NCBI RefSeq assembly: GCF_965137005.1 | Contig: NZ_CBCRXM010000002.1 | Span: 264,858 to 328,857, forward strand | DNA length: 64,000 nt | DNA from: Sphingomonas_O antarctica | GTDB lineage: Bacteria > Pseudomonadota > Alphaproteobacteria > Sphingomonadales > Sphingomonadaceae | Reading direction: 5' to 3' | In this document: in pieces, positions 53,595 to 62,682 of the stretch | Layout of the letters: each line of letters opens with the position of its first letter | How positions within the stretch are numbered: the stretch's first letter is position 1 | The notes under the pieces: generated by a model | Database searches by the model: none | Told to the model about the DNA's origin: nothing | What the model saw: only the letters and a program-made list of their open reading frames with translations | Program-made: the position numbers and the translations under genes

Positions 53595-54917
53595 ATGACG
53601 ACGACAATCCGTTTTGAAACGGTCGAGATCGAGAAGTTAAAGCCCGATCCGAGCAACGCCCGAACCCATTCAAAAAAGCAGATCAATCAGATCGCCGCGA
53701 GCATTGCGGAAAATGGGTTCATCAACCCCATCATTGTCAATCCTGATCGGCGCGTAATCGCCGGTCACGGCCGGTTGCGCGCCGCGCGTCAGTGCAAGCT
53801 GGACGTTGTGCCGGTCGTCGTTGTGACGGGGCTAACTGATGCCCAGGAGAAGCGACTGCAGCTCGCCGACAACAAGATCGCGCTCAACGCCGGTTGGGAC
53901 AATGACTTGTTGCTCAACACTTTAACCGTGATCGAGGCCGCTGGCCTCGATGTTGTGGTGGCGGGCTTTTCCAACACCGAACTCGATCTGCTGCGGATGC
54001 CGAAGCTGCAGTTCGATGAGCCCTTCGATCCAGTGCCGGTCGATGCGGTGACCAAGCTCGGCGACGTTTGGTTGTGCGACGACAGTCGTGTCGGCTGCGG
54101 TGACTTGCTCGACGGCACGTCGCTCCCCGCGCTGATGGGCGAAGAGCGCGCCGACGCAATTATCGCGGACTCCCCGTACAACACGAGCAACGCGACCCAT
54201 AATGGCGGCAAGGGGAAGTATCGCCATCGAGAGTTTAAATACGCGCACGGCGAGATGAGCGTGGATGAGTTCACGCGCTTCCTCACCGGTACCCAAGCGG
54301 CGATGGCCTCATATTGTCGTGATGGTGCTGTTGCCTATATGTTCATGGATCACCACCACGCTGGCGAGCAGATCGCGGCGGGTGATGCCGTGTTCGGCCG
54401 CAGGCTCAATATCTGCATTTGGATTAAAACAAACGCGGGAATGGGCTCGCCGTATCGTTCACAGCACGAAATGATTTTTGTCTACGTGGTTGGTGATGCG
54501 CCGCACCTCGATAATATAAAGCTCGGCAAGCACGGTAGAAACCGGACAAATTGTTGGCAGGCGCCGTCGGTCAACACGTTCGGGTCGCGGCAGGACGACC
54601 TATCACTGCACGCCACTTGCAAGCCAGTTGGATTATGCGCTGACATGATCCTCGACGTGACCGCGCGTGGCGACATTGTTCTTGATGGGTTTTTGGGATC
54701 GGGCACGACGTTGCTCGCCGCCCTGCGAACCGGGAGACGCGCCTTCGGCCTCGAAATCGATCCGGCCTATGTCGATGTCGCGATCACCCGCTGGATGGAT
54801 GTGACGGGTCTTCAGGCCGTGCTCGAGAGCACCGGGGAGACGTTCGACGCGGTCAAGCGTCGCCGCGATGCAGAGCACGGCACAACCGTTGCACAGGGGG
54901 AGACGATCGATGGCTGA
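53595..54917 (+). CDS. ParB-domain DNA methyltransferase (N4/N6 type)
   Basis: A 440-aa two-domain protein. Residues 1-110 are a ParB/Srx-like N-terminal domain (IEKLKPDPSNARTHSKKQIN, VIAGHGRLRAARQ). The rest is an amino-methyltransferase of the beta order: motif IV IIADSPYNT near 191 comes before SAM motif I VLDGFLGSGTTLLAA near 365. Motif IV reads DSPY, where DPPY or SPPY is usual. Such enzymes methylate adenine or cytosine in DNA; they occur on phages and islands, often without a restriction partner. ATG at 53595 follows GGTGGAGAA. It overlaps the DUF5681 gene by eight bases, so the pair is co-translated. Confidence 0.9.
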   Translation: MTTTIRFETVEIEKLKPDPSNARTHSKKQINQIAASIAENGFINPIIVNPDRRVIAGHGRLRAARQCKLDVVPVVVVTGLTDAQEKRLQLADNKIALNAGWDNDLLLNTLTVIEAAGLDVVVAGFSNTELDLLRMPKLQFDEPFDPVPVDAVTKLGDVWLCDDSRVGCGDLLDGTSLPALMGEERADAIIADSPYNTSNATHNGGKGKYRHREFKYAHGEMSVDEFTRFLTGTQAAMASYCRDGAVAYMFMDHHHAGEQIAAGDAVFGRRLNICIWIKTNAGMGSPYRSQHEMIFVYVVGDAPHLDNIKLGKHGRNRTNCWQAPSVNTFGSRQDDLSLHATCKPVGLCADMILDVTARGDIVLDGFLGSGTTLLAALRTGRRAFGLEIDPAYVDVAITRWMDVTGLQAVLESTGETFDAVKRRRDAEHGTTVAQGETIDG

Positions 54918-55536
54918 TTATGAGGATGACGAAGGCGAGCCGAAAATGAACCCGCGGGCAAAGCGCGCGAAGAAGGCATCGCCCTATGCCAACGCTCCAT
55001 ACGAGGTCGGCAAGGGCAAGCCCCCGAAGGGCAGTCAGTTCAAGGTTGGAAATAAGCCTGGCCCAGGGCGGCCGCGCGGTTCAACCAACCGCACCGACTT
55101 CGACAAGCTGCTCGAAAGGCGCGTCGTCGTCAGTGAGGATAGACTGGGTCGACCCATTCGAAAGACATTGCGGCGGGTCATCAACGAGGGCTTGTTCGCT
55201 GAGGCTGCAAAGCGAAACATGACAGCGATCAAGATCGTCAAGGATTTCGAGTTGAAGATGGCCGCGCTTAAGGCGCGGCACGGGCCGGAGCCGATCAGTG
55301 GCGAAGAGGCGATGAAGCTAGCCAAGGAAGAAACAGAGAAGAAAGTTTATGCTGCACGCTTGGTCGCAATGCTCCAGTTTAACGCACAGCTGAAACATGA
55401 GGGGATAATCACGCTTGAAAATGGCCGCGCGGTCGTCGCGCCGTGCGTGCGGGCCGCTATCGCCGAGTATCGCGCACGGGGAGGATCGATGGGCGACAAT
55501 GACGAGCCCGATGATGGCGACAACGGTACAGGATAA
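54910..55536 (+). CDS. DUF5681 domain-containing protein
   Basis: A 208-aa charged protein. The DUF5681 motif is seen as KGSQFKVGNKPGPGRPRGS around residues 38-56, followed by a helical part with TDFDKLLERRVVVSEDRLGR and ALKARHGPEPISGEEAMKLA, and an acidic tail DNDEPDDGDNGTG. Members commonly stand beside ParB-type DNA methyltransferases and terminase-like genes in mobile DNA; function unknown. ATG at 54910 overlaps the methyltransferase stop. The basic N-terminal patch suggests nucleic-acid binding (inference). Confidence 0.8.
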   Translation: MADYEDDEGEPKMNPRAKRAKKASPYANAPYEVGKGKPPKGSQFKVGNKPGPGRPRGSTNRTDFDKLLERRVVVSEDRLGRPIRKTLRRVINEGLFAEAAKRNMTAIKIVKDFELKMAALKARHGPEPISGEEAMKLAKEETEKKVYAARLVAMLQFNAQLKHEGIITLENGRAVVAPCVRAAIAEYRARGGSMGDNDEPDDGDNGTG

Positions 55537-55719
55537 GGTGCGGTAGACCCTCAATCTGCGAACACGCAACGAGCGGCTGTCGGCTGCTTTGCCCCCCGCC
55601 CGCTTCGCTTTCAGCTGCGGAAACGATTTCCAAGCCTGGTGTCTCGCATGTTCGGCAAGCGATCGCTACGTCAACCGCGGCCCCGCGGGGATCCTGCCGC
55701 CGGTAAACCGCGATCAAGC

Positions 55720-56433
55720 TCAGCCTGACCGTGCGGCGCGCGGGCGCTGTGCGACTCCACTCGCTGCCAACACGCGCGCCACCAGCGCGGTTGGGTCGGA
55801 TGCGGGGTTGCACCAGTTAGCCCGTCCGGGATGTGTGAGCGAGACCACCACGCGCCCGTCGAGGGCGCGGTGCGCCTCGCTCGTCCACCGTCGTGCATTA
55901 TTCTCGACATAGGTGTCGATCAGCGCGTGGGCGCCCAAGGCGTCGCGCACCCACTTTCCCGCGGTTCCGCCAAAGCACAGCACGATTTGCACGCCCAGCG
56001 TGTCGATGACCGCCTTCTGGACCGGCCAACACGCGCGGAGAAGGTCTATCTTTTCCTTGGCCAGCGCCGCCTCGGTGGCGGACCTAGCAAATAAGATATT
56101 GCTCGCCGGCACCGTGCGAGGATTGAGCCCAAGCGCCGCGAGCAGGTGCAATACGCGGGGCTGAATGCCCAGCGTACCCGGCGCCGCGCCCGCCCAGCTC
56201 TCGTCGGCATAGGCCGACCATGATGCAGGACCCTCAAGAAAGCGCTGTCGGTCGGTGCCGATCGTATCTTCGGCCTGCGCAACTGGATCGCCGCCGGGGT
56301 TGAGGCCCAGAATATAGAGTTGGCTTGGCGCCTTGAACGCTGCGCGGCCGGTGTAGAAGATCGACCCCGAGCGCGACAGCAGCGACGTTGGCAGTGCGTC
56401 GAGGGCATCATTGATCGCGGTATGGCTCAGCAT
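55720..56433 (-). CDS. Uracil-DNA-glycosylase-like fold protein (hypothetical)
   Basis: A 237-aa protein. LYILGLNPGGDPVAQAEDTI resembles the GxxPG active loop of UDG-fold proteins, IQIVLCFGGTAGKWVRDALG the central strand, and VVVSLTHPGRANWCN the late HP-containing loop. These suggest a UDG-like member, possibly a base-excision or nucleic-acid-binding protein, but catalytic residues are not certain. ATG at 56433 follows GGGGAGAG. It faces away from the XRE regulator across 117 bases, so the two may share a control region. Confidence 0.6.
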   Translation of the reverse strand: MLSHTAINDALDALPTSLLSRSGSIFYTGRAAFKAPSQLYILGLNPGGDPVAQAEDTIGTDRQRFLEGPASWSAYADESWAGAAPGTLGIQPRVLHLLAALGLNPRTVPASNILFARSATEAALAKEKIDLLRACWPVQKAVIDTLGVQIVLCFGGTAGKWVRDALGAHALIDTYVENNARRWTSEAHRALDGRVVVSLTHPGRANWCNPASDPTALVARVLAASGVAQRPRAARSG

Positions 56434-56550
56434 AATCTCTCCCCCTGTCGTCGATGAGTGACGCAACCATGCTCGCCGTCGCCCCACAGTCAACGATAAT
56501 GTCACTCATCGTCTGTAGATTGATCGGCTGCGGCGGCGTCACGTCGGCGG

Positions 56551-56754
56551 GTGGACGTTCAGCACCGCCTCGCCGTCAATCTGCGCCGTCTGCGGACCAA
56601 CAAGGCGCTGAGCCAGGAAGCCTTTGGCGACGAGGCCGGCATTCATCGGACCTATGTCAGCGATCTCGAGCGCGCCGCCCGCAATCCGACGATCAGGGTC
56701 GTCGAGACGTTGGCCAAGGCGCTTGGCGTCAGCGTGTCTGACTTGCTGCTTTAG
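56551..56754 (+). CDS. XRE-family helix-turn-helix regulator
   Basis: A 67-aa protein that is almost only an HTH_3 domain: LAVNLRRLRTNKALSQEAFG, DEAGIHRTYVSDLERAARNP, then TIRVVETLAKALGVSVSDLL. The recognition helix is HRTYVSDLE. The sequence is close in type to controller (C) proteins and phage-type repressors of islands. GTG at 56551 follows GGCGGGTG. Its stop overlaps that of the convergent 66-aa gene. Confidence 0.88.
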   Translation: MDVQHRLAVNLRRLRTNKALSQEAFGDEAGIHRTYVSDLERAARNPTIRVVETLAKALGVSVSDLLL

Positions 56755-56951
56755 GGCGTTCCAGCGAGCATCTTGGCGGCGGCAACTAAAGTTGATGCCT
56801 TGCTGAGCTCGTCACTCACCTGTGCGACCAGCAATCGCACCGCCCCGTCATCCAGCTTGCCGGTCAGCACGGCCGTCGCGCTTGCGTCCTCCATGATCAT
56901 GCCGGCGCGGGCGCAAAGCTCGCGCACCAGCCGTATCGTGTCTGCGTCCAT
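56751..56951 (-). CDS. Small hypothetical protein (66 aa)
   Basis: A 66-aa helical protein, MDADTIRLVRELCARAGMIM then EDASATAVLTGKLDDGAVRL and a hydrophobic-rich end KASTLVAAAKMLAGTP. The ATG has a strong ribosome site, GGAGG, six bases upstream, which argues that it is real. It is convergent with the XRE gene (four-base overlap). No family recognised. Confidence 0.55.
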   Translation of the reverse strand: MDADTIRLVRELCARAGMIMEDASATAVLTGKLDDGAVRLLVAQVSDELSKASTLVAAAKMLAGTP

Positions 56952-57135
56952 GGCCTACCTCCACGACGCACCAAGGCCGTAGTCCGGCACGAAGTCCACG
57001 GACAGCTTTTACGGTCTGCTTGGCGCCCAATTTCGGCCGTTCAGCTGCTCCGACGATCTGCCCAAAAGCTGACACTTCTTTGCGTGGTGTCCTTTGCGCC
57101 AAGTCACGCGTTGTCGTGGTTAGGAGACTTGAGCG

Positions 57136-57843
57136 ATGTCGGATGCCACCACTGCGAACCTTGCTGCGCTACGCAAACCGTTTCCGGGAGAGAGCCGTGC
57201 CTATGGCAAAGCCCGCCAGGAATTGCTCGCCGACGAAGTTGAACTGCAGCGGCACATCGACCGGGTATCGGCGAAGCGACAGTCGCTTCCTGATGGTCCG
57301 CTGGTCGAGAAGAACTATCGGTTCAAGGATCCGAACGGTGACGAGGTCGGACTGGTCGCACTTTTCGGAGACCACGATACGCTGGTCACTTATTTTTGGA
57401 TGTACGGTCCGGAGCGCGACCGCCCCTGCCCAATGTGTACCAACTTGCTTGGACCATTGGACGCCAATGCGAACGACTTGATGCAGCGTGTTGCTCTAGC
57501 GGTCCTCGGCCGCTCGACTGTTGAGCGGCAACTCGCTTTTGCTCAAGAGCGCGGTTGGCATGCCCTCCGCTTCTATCAGACTTTAGGAGACGACTACGCG
57601 CTCGATTTCGGGGGTCTCGATCCCAAGACCGGCGCTGAATGGCCTGTGATGGCCGTCTTCAAGAAGTATGGAAGTGGCGAGAACGCTGAAGTCCGGCTCT
57701 TCTGGAAGGGTGAGATGACTGGCGAGATGGCCGACGAGGGTAAGGACCCGCGTGGCGGACCCGACCTTTCACCATTATGGACCGTGCTTGATCTCACCCC
57801 GCAAGGACGTGGTGATAAGTGGTACCCGAAGCTCGCATACTGA
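57136..57843 (+). CDS. DUF899 family thioredoxin-like protein
   Basis: A 235-aa protein with the DUF899 layout: KPFPGESRAYGKARQELLAD at the N-terminus, the thioredoxin-like core VTYFWMYGPERDRPCPMCTN, in which CPMC takes the place of the redox pair, and FKKYGSGENAEVRLFWKGEM with DLSPLWTVLDLTPQGRGDKW at the end. Members are soluble and of unclear function, often gained with mobile DNA. It stands alone with its own upstream region. Confidence 0.87.
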   Translation: MSDATTANLAALRKPFPGESRAYGKARQELLADEVELQRHIDRVSAKRQSLPDGPLVEKNYRFKDPNGDEVGLVALFGDHDTLVTYFWMYGPERDRPCPMCTNLLGPLDANANDLMQRVALAVLGRSTVERQLAFAQERGWHALRFYQTLGDDYALDFGGLDPKTGAEWPVMAVFKKYGSGENAEVRLFWKGEMTGEMADEGKDPRGGPDLSPLWTVLDLTPQGRGDKWYPKLAY

Positions 57844-58106
57844 CGAGCGTCCAATGAGTGCAAAGAACTCCGACTAACTTTCAGGACTAAACAAATGGGG
57901 CTGTAAGCGCCCATAGTCGGTCATTCGCGACGTGATCCGCAAACCCTAAAAGCAGCCACGAGCCGCACTCGTGGTCTTTCGTCAGCTCGCATTGAAGCAG
58001 TAAGCGATAACATGGCCGGCCGACATTTCACTCCCACGTCCGGGTTCTGGTTACTCTGACAGCTCCAGTTCACCCATGCCCGATTTCTGAGACTGCACAT
58101 CGAGCG
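57844..58106. other. Gap between convergent DUF899 and AsmA-like genes
   Basis: About 260 bases, less GC-rich than the core, with no reading frame of note and no strong terminator hairpin. Confidence 0.4.
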
Positions 58107-60011
58107 TCAGCGAAGGGCTTGCATCACGGCCTGTGGGCACTGGCTTTGGTGCGGAAGTTCGTTTTGAGGCTTGTGGCTGAACAATGCTCCGACGGCTTTG
58201 CCGAGAACAGACAATATGGTCTTTGCTGGCTTTTTTGCCGCGGCAGACCCAGCAACAGAGATCACTGGCTTGCTCAGCGTGCCGCTGATGCGGACCGGAT
58301 CGGTCAGGCGTAGCGCGCTAGGATTAATCGCCGCGCCGCGCACCGCTAGTCTGATTGTCTCATTCGCGAGGCTAATTTGTCCCGACCCCTGTCCACCGGA
58401 AACGGCTGTAACAAATACCAATGGCGTGGCGTGCAAGACCCCGGCACTGCCACTAAAATTCGCTACGAAGCAGGGCATCGCCGCCTGATCTTTGCCGCCC
58501 TTGATGTACTGACCCACTGTCTTGCCGAGGTCCTGTCCCAAGGCTGTAGCGATAAGCGTTCGGATTTGACCGTTTGATGAGACTATGGCGGCATGACCCG
58601 CCGACGCACCCAGCGCTTCGCGGATCGTATCGCCGCTGCCCGCAAGCACTATCCGTGCGCGCACCGGCCCCGAAATATCCTTGGGACGTCCAACCAGACT
58701 TTCCAGTGTCTCGCCTGCTACCCGCAGATCCAGCCGCAGCTTCGGCGCGCCGCTAGCGTGGTCTATGACAACGTTTCCGGTCATCCTTCCAGCGCCCATG
58801 CGGGCGACAATATCGGTGACCTTGACGACGCGGTGATCCAAGGCGATTTTCGCGGACAGTGTCTCGAAAGGTGATGGGCCGTTCGCCAAAAGCTTGTCGG
58901 CGACAAAAATGAGGGTGCCATCCGTCGGCCCGATCCTACTTAAATTGATGCGGGTATCGGGAACAATTCGCGGACCGATCGACAAAAGCAGCGCACGAGA
59001 TTTTGCTAAACCTTCCTCCGACGCAAAATCTTGAAAATCGAACCTTGAAGCATGAAGCTGGCCGTTGACCTTGGTCCGCCCGGCATGCCTCGTTATGCTC
59101 GCTGATCCTTTGAGGTAGGATCGACCCACCCGTCCGCTGAGATCATTGATAAACCAACTGGGCCGATCGCGACGCAGGTTTGCTGAGAAGTCGAATTCTT
59201 GAGTACCGAACAAACCAGCCTCGGCGAGATCATCGAGGTACTTCAAGTTTGCACCGCGAGCGTGGGTGACTGCGGTGAAGCGGTCGACGTCAAGCACCCC
59301 TCGCATCCAGCCGCGTGCCGTGACGGTCAATGGATCCGACGTCAGAACAAGTCGAAATGGGTAGGGAGCTGCTGGATCGATGCCCGCAATAACTCCGCCT
59401 TGCGCATTGAGCGAGGCAGGGCTGTCATGAAAACGACCGCGCATGACGGCGGAAACGCCAACATGGCGATCTGCGTTGAGCGTACCCGCAAGGTTCAAAT
59501 GGCGCTTGTCGTCTCGCACCGAAATCTCGCTATGCTCGATGCTGAGTTCGCTGAGGGTGGGTGCGCCCACATTTCCTCGATTGTCGGGGCTGGGCCAATT
59601 CGTTCTACCGTGCACGTCACGCACGAGAGAAAGGCTCAGGCCGCTCAATTGAGCAGATGTCGGGCTGAAATGGCCGCGCAGCAAATTTGAAAGCGACACC
59701 TGAACGCGAGCGTAGCGAAGCTTCAAAAGATATCCGCGCCCGGCCCATGCTGGTTGACCAACGACGACATCGGTGATCTCAACTTTTGGGGTTAGGGACA
59801 GCCCGCTAAGGCGCCGAATTCCACCGATGTGAACCGAAACCCCAAGTGCAGATGACGCTCGTTTTTCGACAAACGATCGCGTTACAGAAAAGGGAAACGA
59901 AGCAGCCAAGAGCAGAATGGCCAACGCCAATGCGGCGACGATGAATCCGATGAACGCCCAACGCGGCAGACCTTGAAACCGACCCTGAGAGACCGTCAAA
60001 GCCTCGGTCAA
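58107..60011 (-). CDS. AsmA family protein
   Basis: A 634-aa inner-membrane-anchored periplasmic protein. One N-terminal helix (WAFIGFIVAALALAILLLAA) is followed by the AsmA domain starting VEKRASSALGVSVHIGGIRR and a long beta-rich repeat region; the C-terminal AsmA_2 part includes GAGRMTGNVVIDHASGAPKL, GSGDTIREALGASAGHAAIV and GSGQISLANETIRLAVRGAA. AsmA-like proteins help move or order phospholipids between the membranes. Its start overlaps the cfa stop by ATGA, a coupling with a lipid-modifying enzyme that makes sense. Confidence 0.9.
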   Translation of the reverse strand: MTEALTVSQGRFQGLPRWAFIGFIVAALALAILLLAASFPFSVTRSFVEKRASSALGVSVHIGGIRRLSGLSLTPKVEITDVVVGQPAWAGRGYLLKLRYARVQVSLSNLLRGHFSPTSAQLSGLSLSLVRDVHGRTNWPSPDNRGNVGAPTLSELSIEHSEISVRDDKRHLNLAGTLNADRHVGVSAVMRGRFHDSPASLNAQGGVIAGIDPAAPYPFRLVLTSDPLTVTARGWMRGVLDVDRFTAVTHARGANLKYLDDLAEAGLFGTQEFDFSANLRRDRPSWFINDLSGRVGRSYLKGSASITRHAGRTKVNGQLHASRFDFQDFASEEGLAKSRALLLSIGPRIVPDTRINLSRIGPTDGTLIFVADKLLANGPSPFETLSAKIALDHRVVKVTDIVARMGAGRMTGNVVIDHASGAPKLRLDLRVAGETLESLVGRPKDISGPVRARIVLAGSGDTIREALGASAGHAAIVSSNGQIRTLIATALGQDLGKTVGQYIKGGKDQAAMPCFVANFSGSAGVLHATPLVFVTAVSGGQGSGQISLANETIRLAVRGAAINPSALRLTDPVRISGTLSKPVISVAGSAAAKKPAKTILSVLGKAVGALFSHKPQNELPHQSQCPQAVMQALR

Positions 60012-61267
60012 AGTGATATCGGCCTGCTGTTTTTAGAACTGACCGCGTCACGCAGCCGCTGCTCATCGATAGCGATGTAGTCCCGCACAATTGGCACGGC
60101 ATCCCTCTGACGCGTAAGCTGCAGCTGAAACACCAGGTGGCCATCATGGCGAAACGCGCTGATCGCGCCGGCCAGATAGAACTGCCACATCCTGAAAAAG
60201 CGCTCGTCATAGAGCTCAACAATCTGCTGCCTTGCGGCAGCCACGCGCTCGTACCAGTGCTCAAGTGTATAGGCGTAGTGGAGCCTTAATGCCTCAAGGT
60301 CGGTCAGCCAGAGATACGATTTTTCAATGGCCGGCATCATCTGGCTGAGTGCGGGAACGTAGCCACCGGGAAAGATGTACTTTGCAAGCCAGGGATCCGT
60401 TGCGCCCGGACCATCAGCACGACCGATGGTGTGAAGAAGCATGACCCCTTCAGGCGTTAGCAGGCTTCGGCACTTTTCGAAGAATGTACGATAATGTGGT
60501 GGTCCCACATGCTCGAACATGCCGACCGAAACGATCCTGTCGAAGGTGCCGGTCAAGTTGCGGTAGTCGATCAATTCGAACTTAACCCGATCGGCTACTC
60601 CGGTAGACACGGCGCGTTCTCGCGCAATCTTCAGCTGCTCCTCGGACAGGGTGATGCCAAGAACATCTACGTCGGCCACGCGATTCAAATACAGGGCCAT
60701 CCCGCCCCAGCCACAGCCGATGTCAAGAATTCGCTGGCCAGGCTTCAACATAAGCTTCGCCGCTATGTGTGCCTTCTTGTCGTCCTGTGCCTGATCCAAT
60801 GTCTCGGCAGGACTGTCGAAATAGGCGCAGCTGTACTGCCGGTCAGAATCGAGAAACAGATCATAGAGAGCGCCGGACAGGTCGTAGTGATGGGCGACGT
60901 TGCGCTTGGACCTACGCTGCCAGTTCCAGGTATCGAGCGTTGCGGCTATTCTTTGGGGACGCCACAATTTAATCCGGGTAGGATTAGAAGCGTTCCACCG
61001 GGTATTGTAACCGATGAGGTCCACCAGATCGCGGATGTCACCGGTTTCGACAAGCAATCGGCCATCCATATATGCTTCGCCTGCGCCTTTCGCCGGATTG
61101 CGCGCGATGCGGCGCGGGGTCGAGCTGTCGGTGAAGCGAATGGTTACTGGCGTCACGTCTGCTGACGCAGTGCCATAAAGTCGAGCGCGGCCAGCCGCAT
61201 CAATGACCGTCAGGGGACCAGATTTGATCAGGACGCGAAAAAGGCGATCGAACAGAAGCAGGGCCAT
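60008..61267 (-). CDS. cfa: Cyclopropane-fatty-acyl-phospholipid synthase
   Basis: A 419-aa SAM-dependent enzyme that adds a methylene bridge to unsaturated acyl chains of membrane lipids. It shows NVAHHYDLSGALYDLFLDSD, RQYSCAYF, the SAM motif ILDIGCGWGGMALYLNRVA, IVSVGMFEHVGPPHY and PGGYVPALSQMMP, all standard. The start is uncertain between ATG 61267 (MALLLFDRLFRVLIKSGPLT, as in relatives), GTG 61276 and ATG 61336. It is coupled to asmA and lies 106 bases after cytochrome b561. A core-genome copy may exist elsewhere. Confidence 0.93.
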   Translation of the reverse strand: MALLLFDRLFRVLIKSGPLTVIDAAGRARLYGTASADVTPVTIRFTDSSTPRRIARNPAKGAGEAYMDGRLLVETGDIRDLVDLIGYNTRWNASNPTRIKLWRPQRIAATLDTWNWQRRSKRNVAHHYDLSGALYDLFLDSDRQYSCAYFDSPAETLDQAQDDKKAHIAAKLMLKPGQRILDIGCGWGGMALYLNRVADVDVLGITLSEEQLKIARERAVSTGVADRVKFELIDYRNLTGTFDRIVSVGMFEHVGPPHYRTFFEKCRSLLTPEGVMLLHTIGRADGPGATDPWLAKYIFPGGYVPALSQMMPAIEKSYLWLTDLEALRLHYAYTLEHWYERVAAARQQIVELYDERFFRMWQFYLAGAISAFRHDGHLVFQLQLTRQRDAVPIVRDYIAIDEQRLRDAVSSKNSRPISL

Positions 61268-61373
61268 TTCCTTCACAGTCCCAACTGGGGCCTTTAGTAA
61301 AACAGGTCTTCGTCTAAGCGTCGCAGGCGAGTCCATTGGCCACAAGGTGAGGCAAGACCATATGGAAGGTTGA

Positions 61374-61910
61374 CTACACGATGCGCTGCAGCGTCCGGTC
61401 TTTCGCGACAAGAAAGTGATACAGGGCACCCAGTACATGGAGTGCTATGACCGCTAGCAGGACCAGCGCCACAGTTTGATGCACGTCACCTAGAGCGCGG
61501 CCAACGGGTGAACCCAAAGAAACGAGCCCGGGGAGTTTAATCAAACCGAAGAGTATGACATCCCAGCCACGTGCTGAGGAATTCGCCCAGCCCAGCAGCG
61601 GCAGCGCAATCAACAGTGCATAGAGCGTTACATGCGTGGCGCGCGCGATGAACTGCATAGTGGGCGACAGGGTGGTTGGAGCCGGCGGTTCACGATGTGT
61701 AAAGCGCCAAACCGCCCGAACCAGAATGACCGTGAGGATCGCCGTCCCGATCGACAGGTGCCAAGCTATCAATCCTAAGGGCCGCGTGCCTCGACCGATT
61801 TCGGGCATAGTCCATGCGATGGCGAACTGCGTTACAAGCAGTAAAACAGTCAGCCAGTGCAGAAATCTCGCGACGCCGTCATACCGTTCTGGACTGAAAT
61901 CTTCTGACAT
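61374..61910 (-). CDS. Cytochrome b561 family protein
   Basis: A 178-aa di-heme membrane protein with four helices. Heme-ligand histidines are in RFLHWLTVLLLVTQF, LIAWHLSIGTAILTVIL and in the last two helices (DVHQTVALVLLAVIALHVLG and LYHFL). The family passes electrons from quinol to acceptors such as superoxide. ATG at 61910. It belongs to the minus-strand lipid/envelope set. Confidence 0.9.
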   Translation of the reverse strand: MSEDFSPERYDGVARFLHWLTVLLLVTQFAIAWTMPEIGRGTRPLGLIAWHLSIGTAILTVILVRAVWRFTHREPPAPTTLSPTMQFIARATHVTLYALLIALPLLGWANSSARGWDVILFGLIKLPGLVSLGSPVGRALGDVHQTVALVLLAVIALHVLGALYHFLVAKDRTLQRIV

Positions 61911-62196
61911 TGGGAAAATCCTCGAACTCGCCGTTCCTGCGGTGGATTACAAAATGCGGACCCGCTTGCGCAACGAGCGCACCTCTCAATCTTCTGTGCG
62001 AGCCCGATGCCGGCATAGACTGCAGACCGATCTGCTACCTGTTCTCGCGCCACACTTAGCAGAACTTGGCGAAGCGAAGTTGTGGCAGATCGTCCCTGTA
62101 TAGTTCTGTGCTGCGGCGTTGGCATCGATGGACCACTCGCCAACGTTGGGTCGCCGGATGGTTGGACTGCCACGAATTCAGCAAATGCTCGTCGGA
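61911..62196. other. Spacer between DUF4142 and cytochrome b561 genes
   Basis: About 290 bases with no convincing gene; it probably holds the promoter for the cytochrome b561-cfa-asmA part. No repeat is seen. Confidence 0.35.
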
Positions 62197-62682
62197 CTAG
62201 GTTCGAATGCCCTGGGCCGTTGCAAGATGTTTGCGGAGATGAGGGAGCGTTTGCCGCGCCAGCAATGCGGTGACCCGGTCACCAGTTCGTTCCTGCTTGC
62301 GGAACTCGGCGATATCCTTCTGGTGATCCTCAACCATGTACCTAGCAAATTCCCGGTCGAATGCCCGGCCCGACAAATGCTGAAGTTTTGAGAATTCGGC
62401 GCTAGCTTCGGGCATCATGCCCGAAGAGACCGAAACACGCTCGCGCCGTGCAGCAACAACGGCACTTGTCTTAGCTTTTGCGTGATCCACCTGCAGCATG
62501 CGTCCGAAGGCACGAACTTCGGACGAGGCGCCACGCTTAGCGGCCAAGGCGCCGAGGGTCATTTCAGAGTTGTCACCCTTGATGGCATCGCCGAGGAATT
62601 TGCTGGCGGGGGCTGCAAATAAGGTTGCGGGGATTGCGAGCAGTGAGATCGTTGCGGCCGCAGACAAGACGCGCTTGTTCAT
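62197..62682 (-). CDS. DUF4142 family protein, exported
   Basis: A 161-aa protein with a signal peptide (MNKRVLSAAATISLLAIPAT then LFAAP). The mature part is a ferritin-like helix bundle: FLGDAIKGDNSEMTLGALAA, EVRAFGRMLQVDHAKAKTSA and the closing DREFARYMVEDHQKDIAEFR, all typical of DUF4142. ATG at 62682 follows GGAG. Members are periplasmic and often stress-linked; function unknown. Confidence 0.88.
   Translation of the reverse strand: MNKRVLSAAATISLLAIPATLFAAPASKFLGDAIKGDNSEMTLGALAAKRGASSEVRAFGRMLQVDHAKAKTSAVVAARRERVSVSSGMMPEASAEFSKLQHLSGRAFDREFARYMVEDHQKDIAEFRKQERTGDRVTALLARQTLPHLRKHLATAQGIRT

Noticed and set aside
61850..62173. 107-aa minus-strand frame between DUF4142 and cytochrome b561
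   Set aside because: No ribosome site or protein-like pattern, and it overlaps the start of the cytochrome gene.
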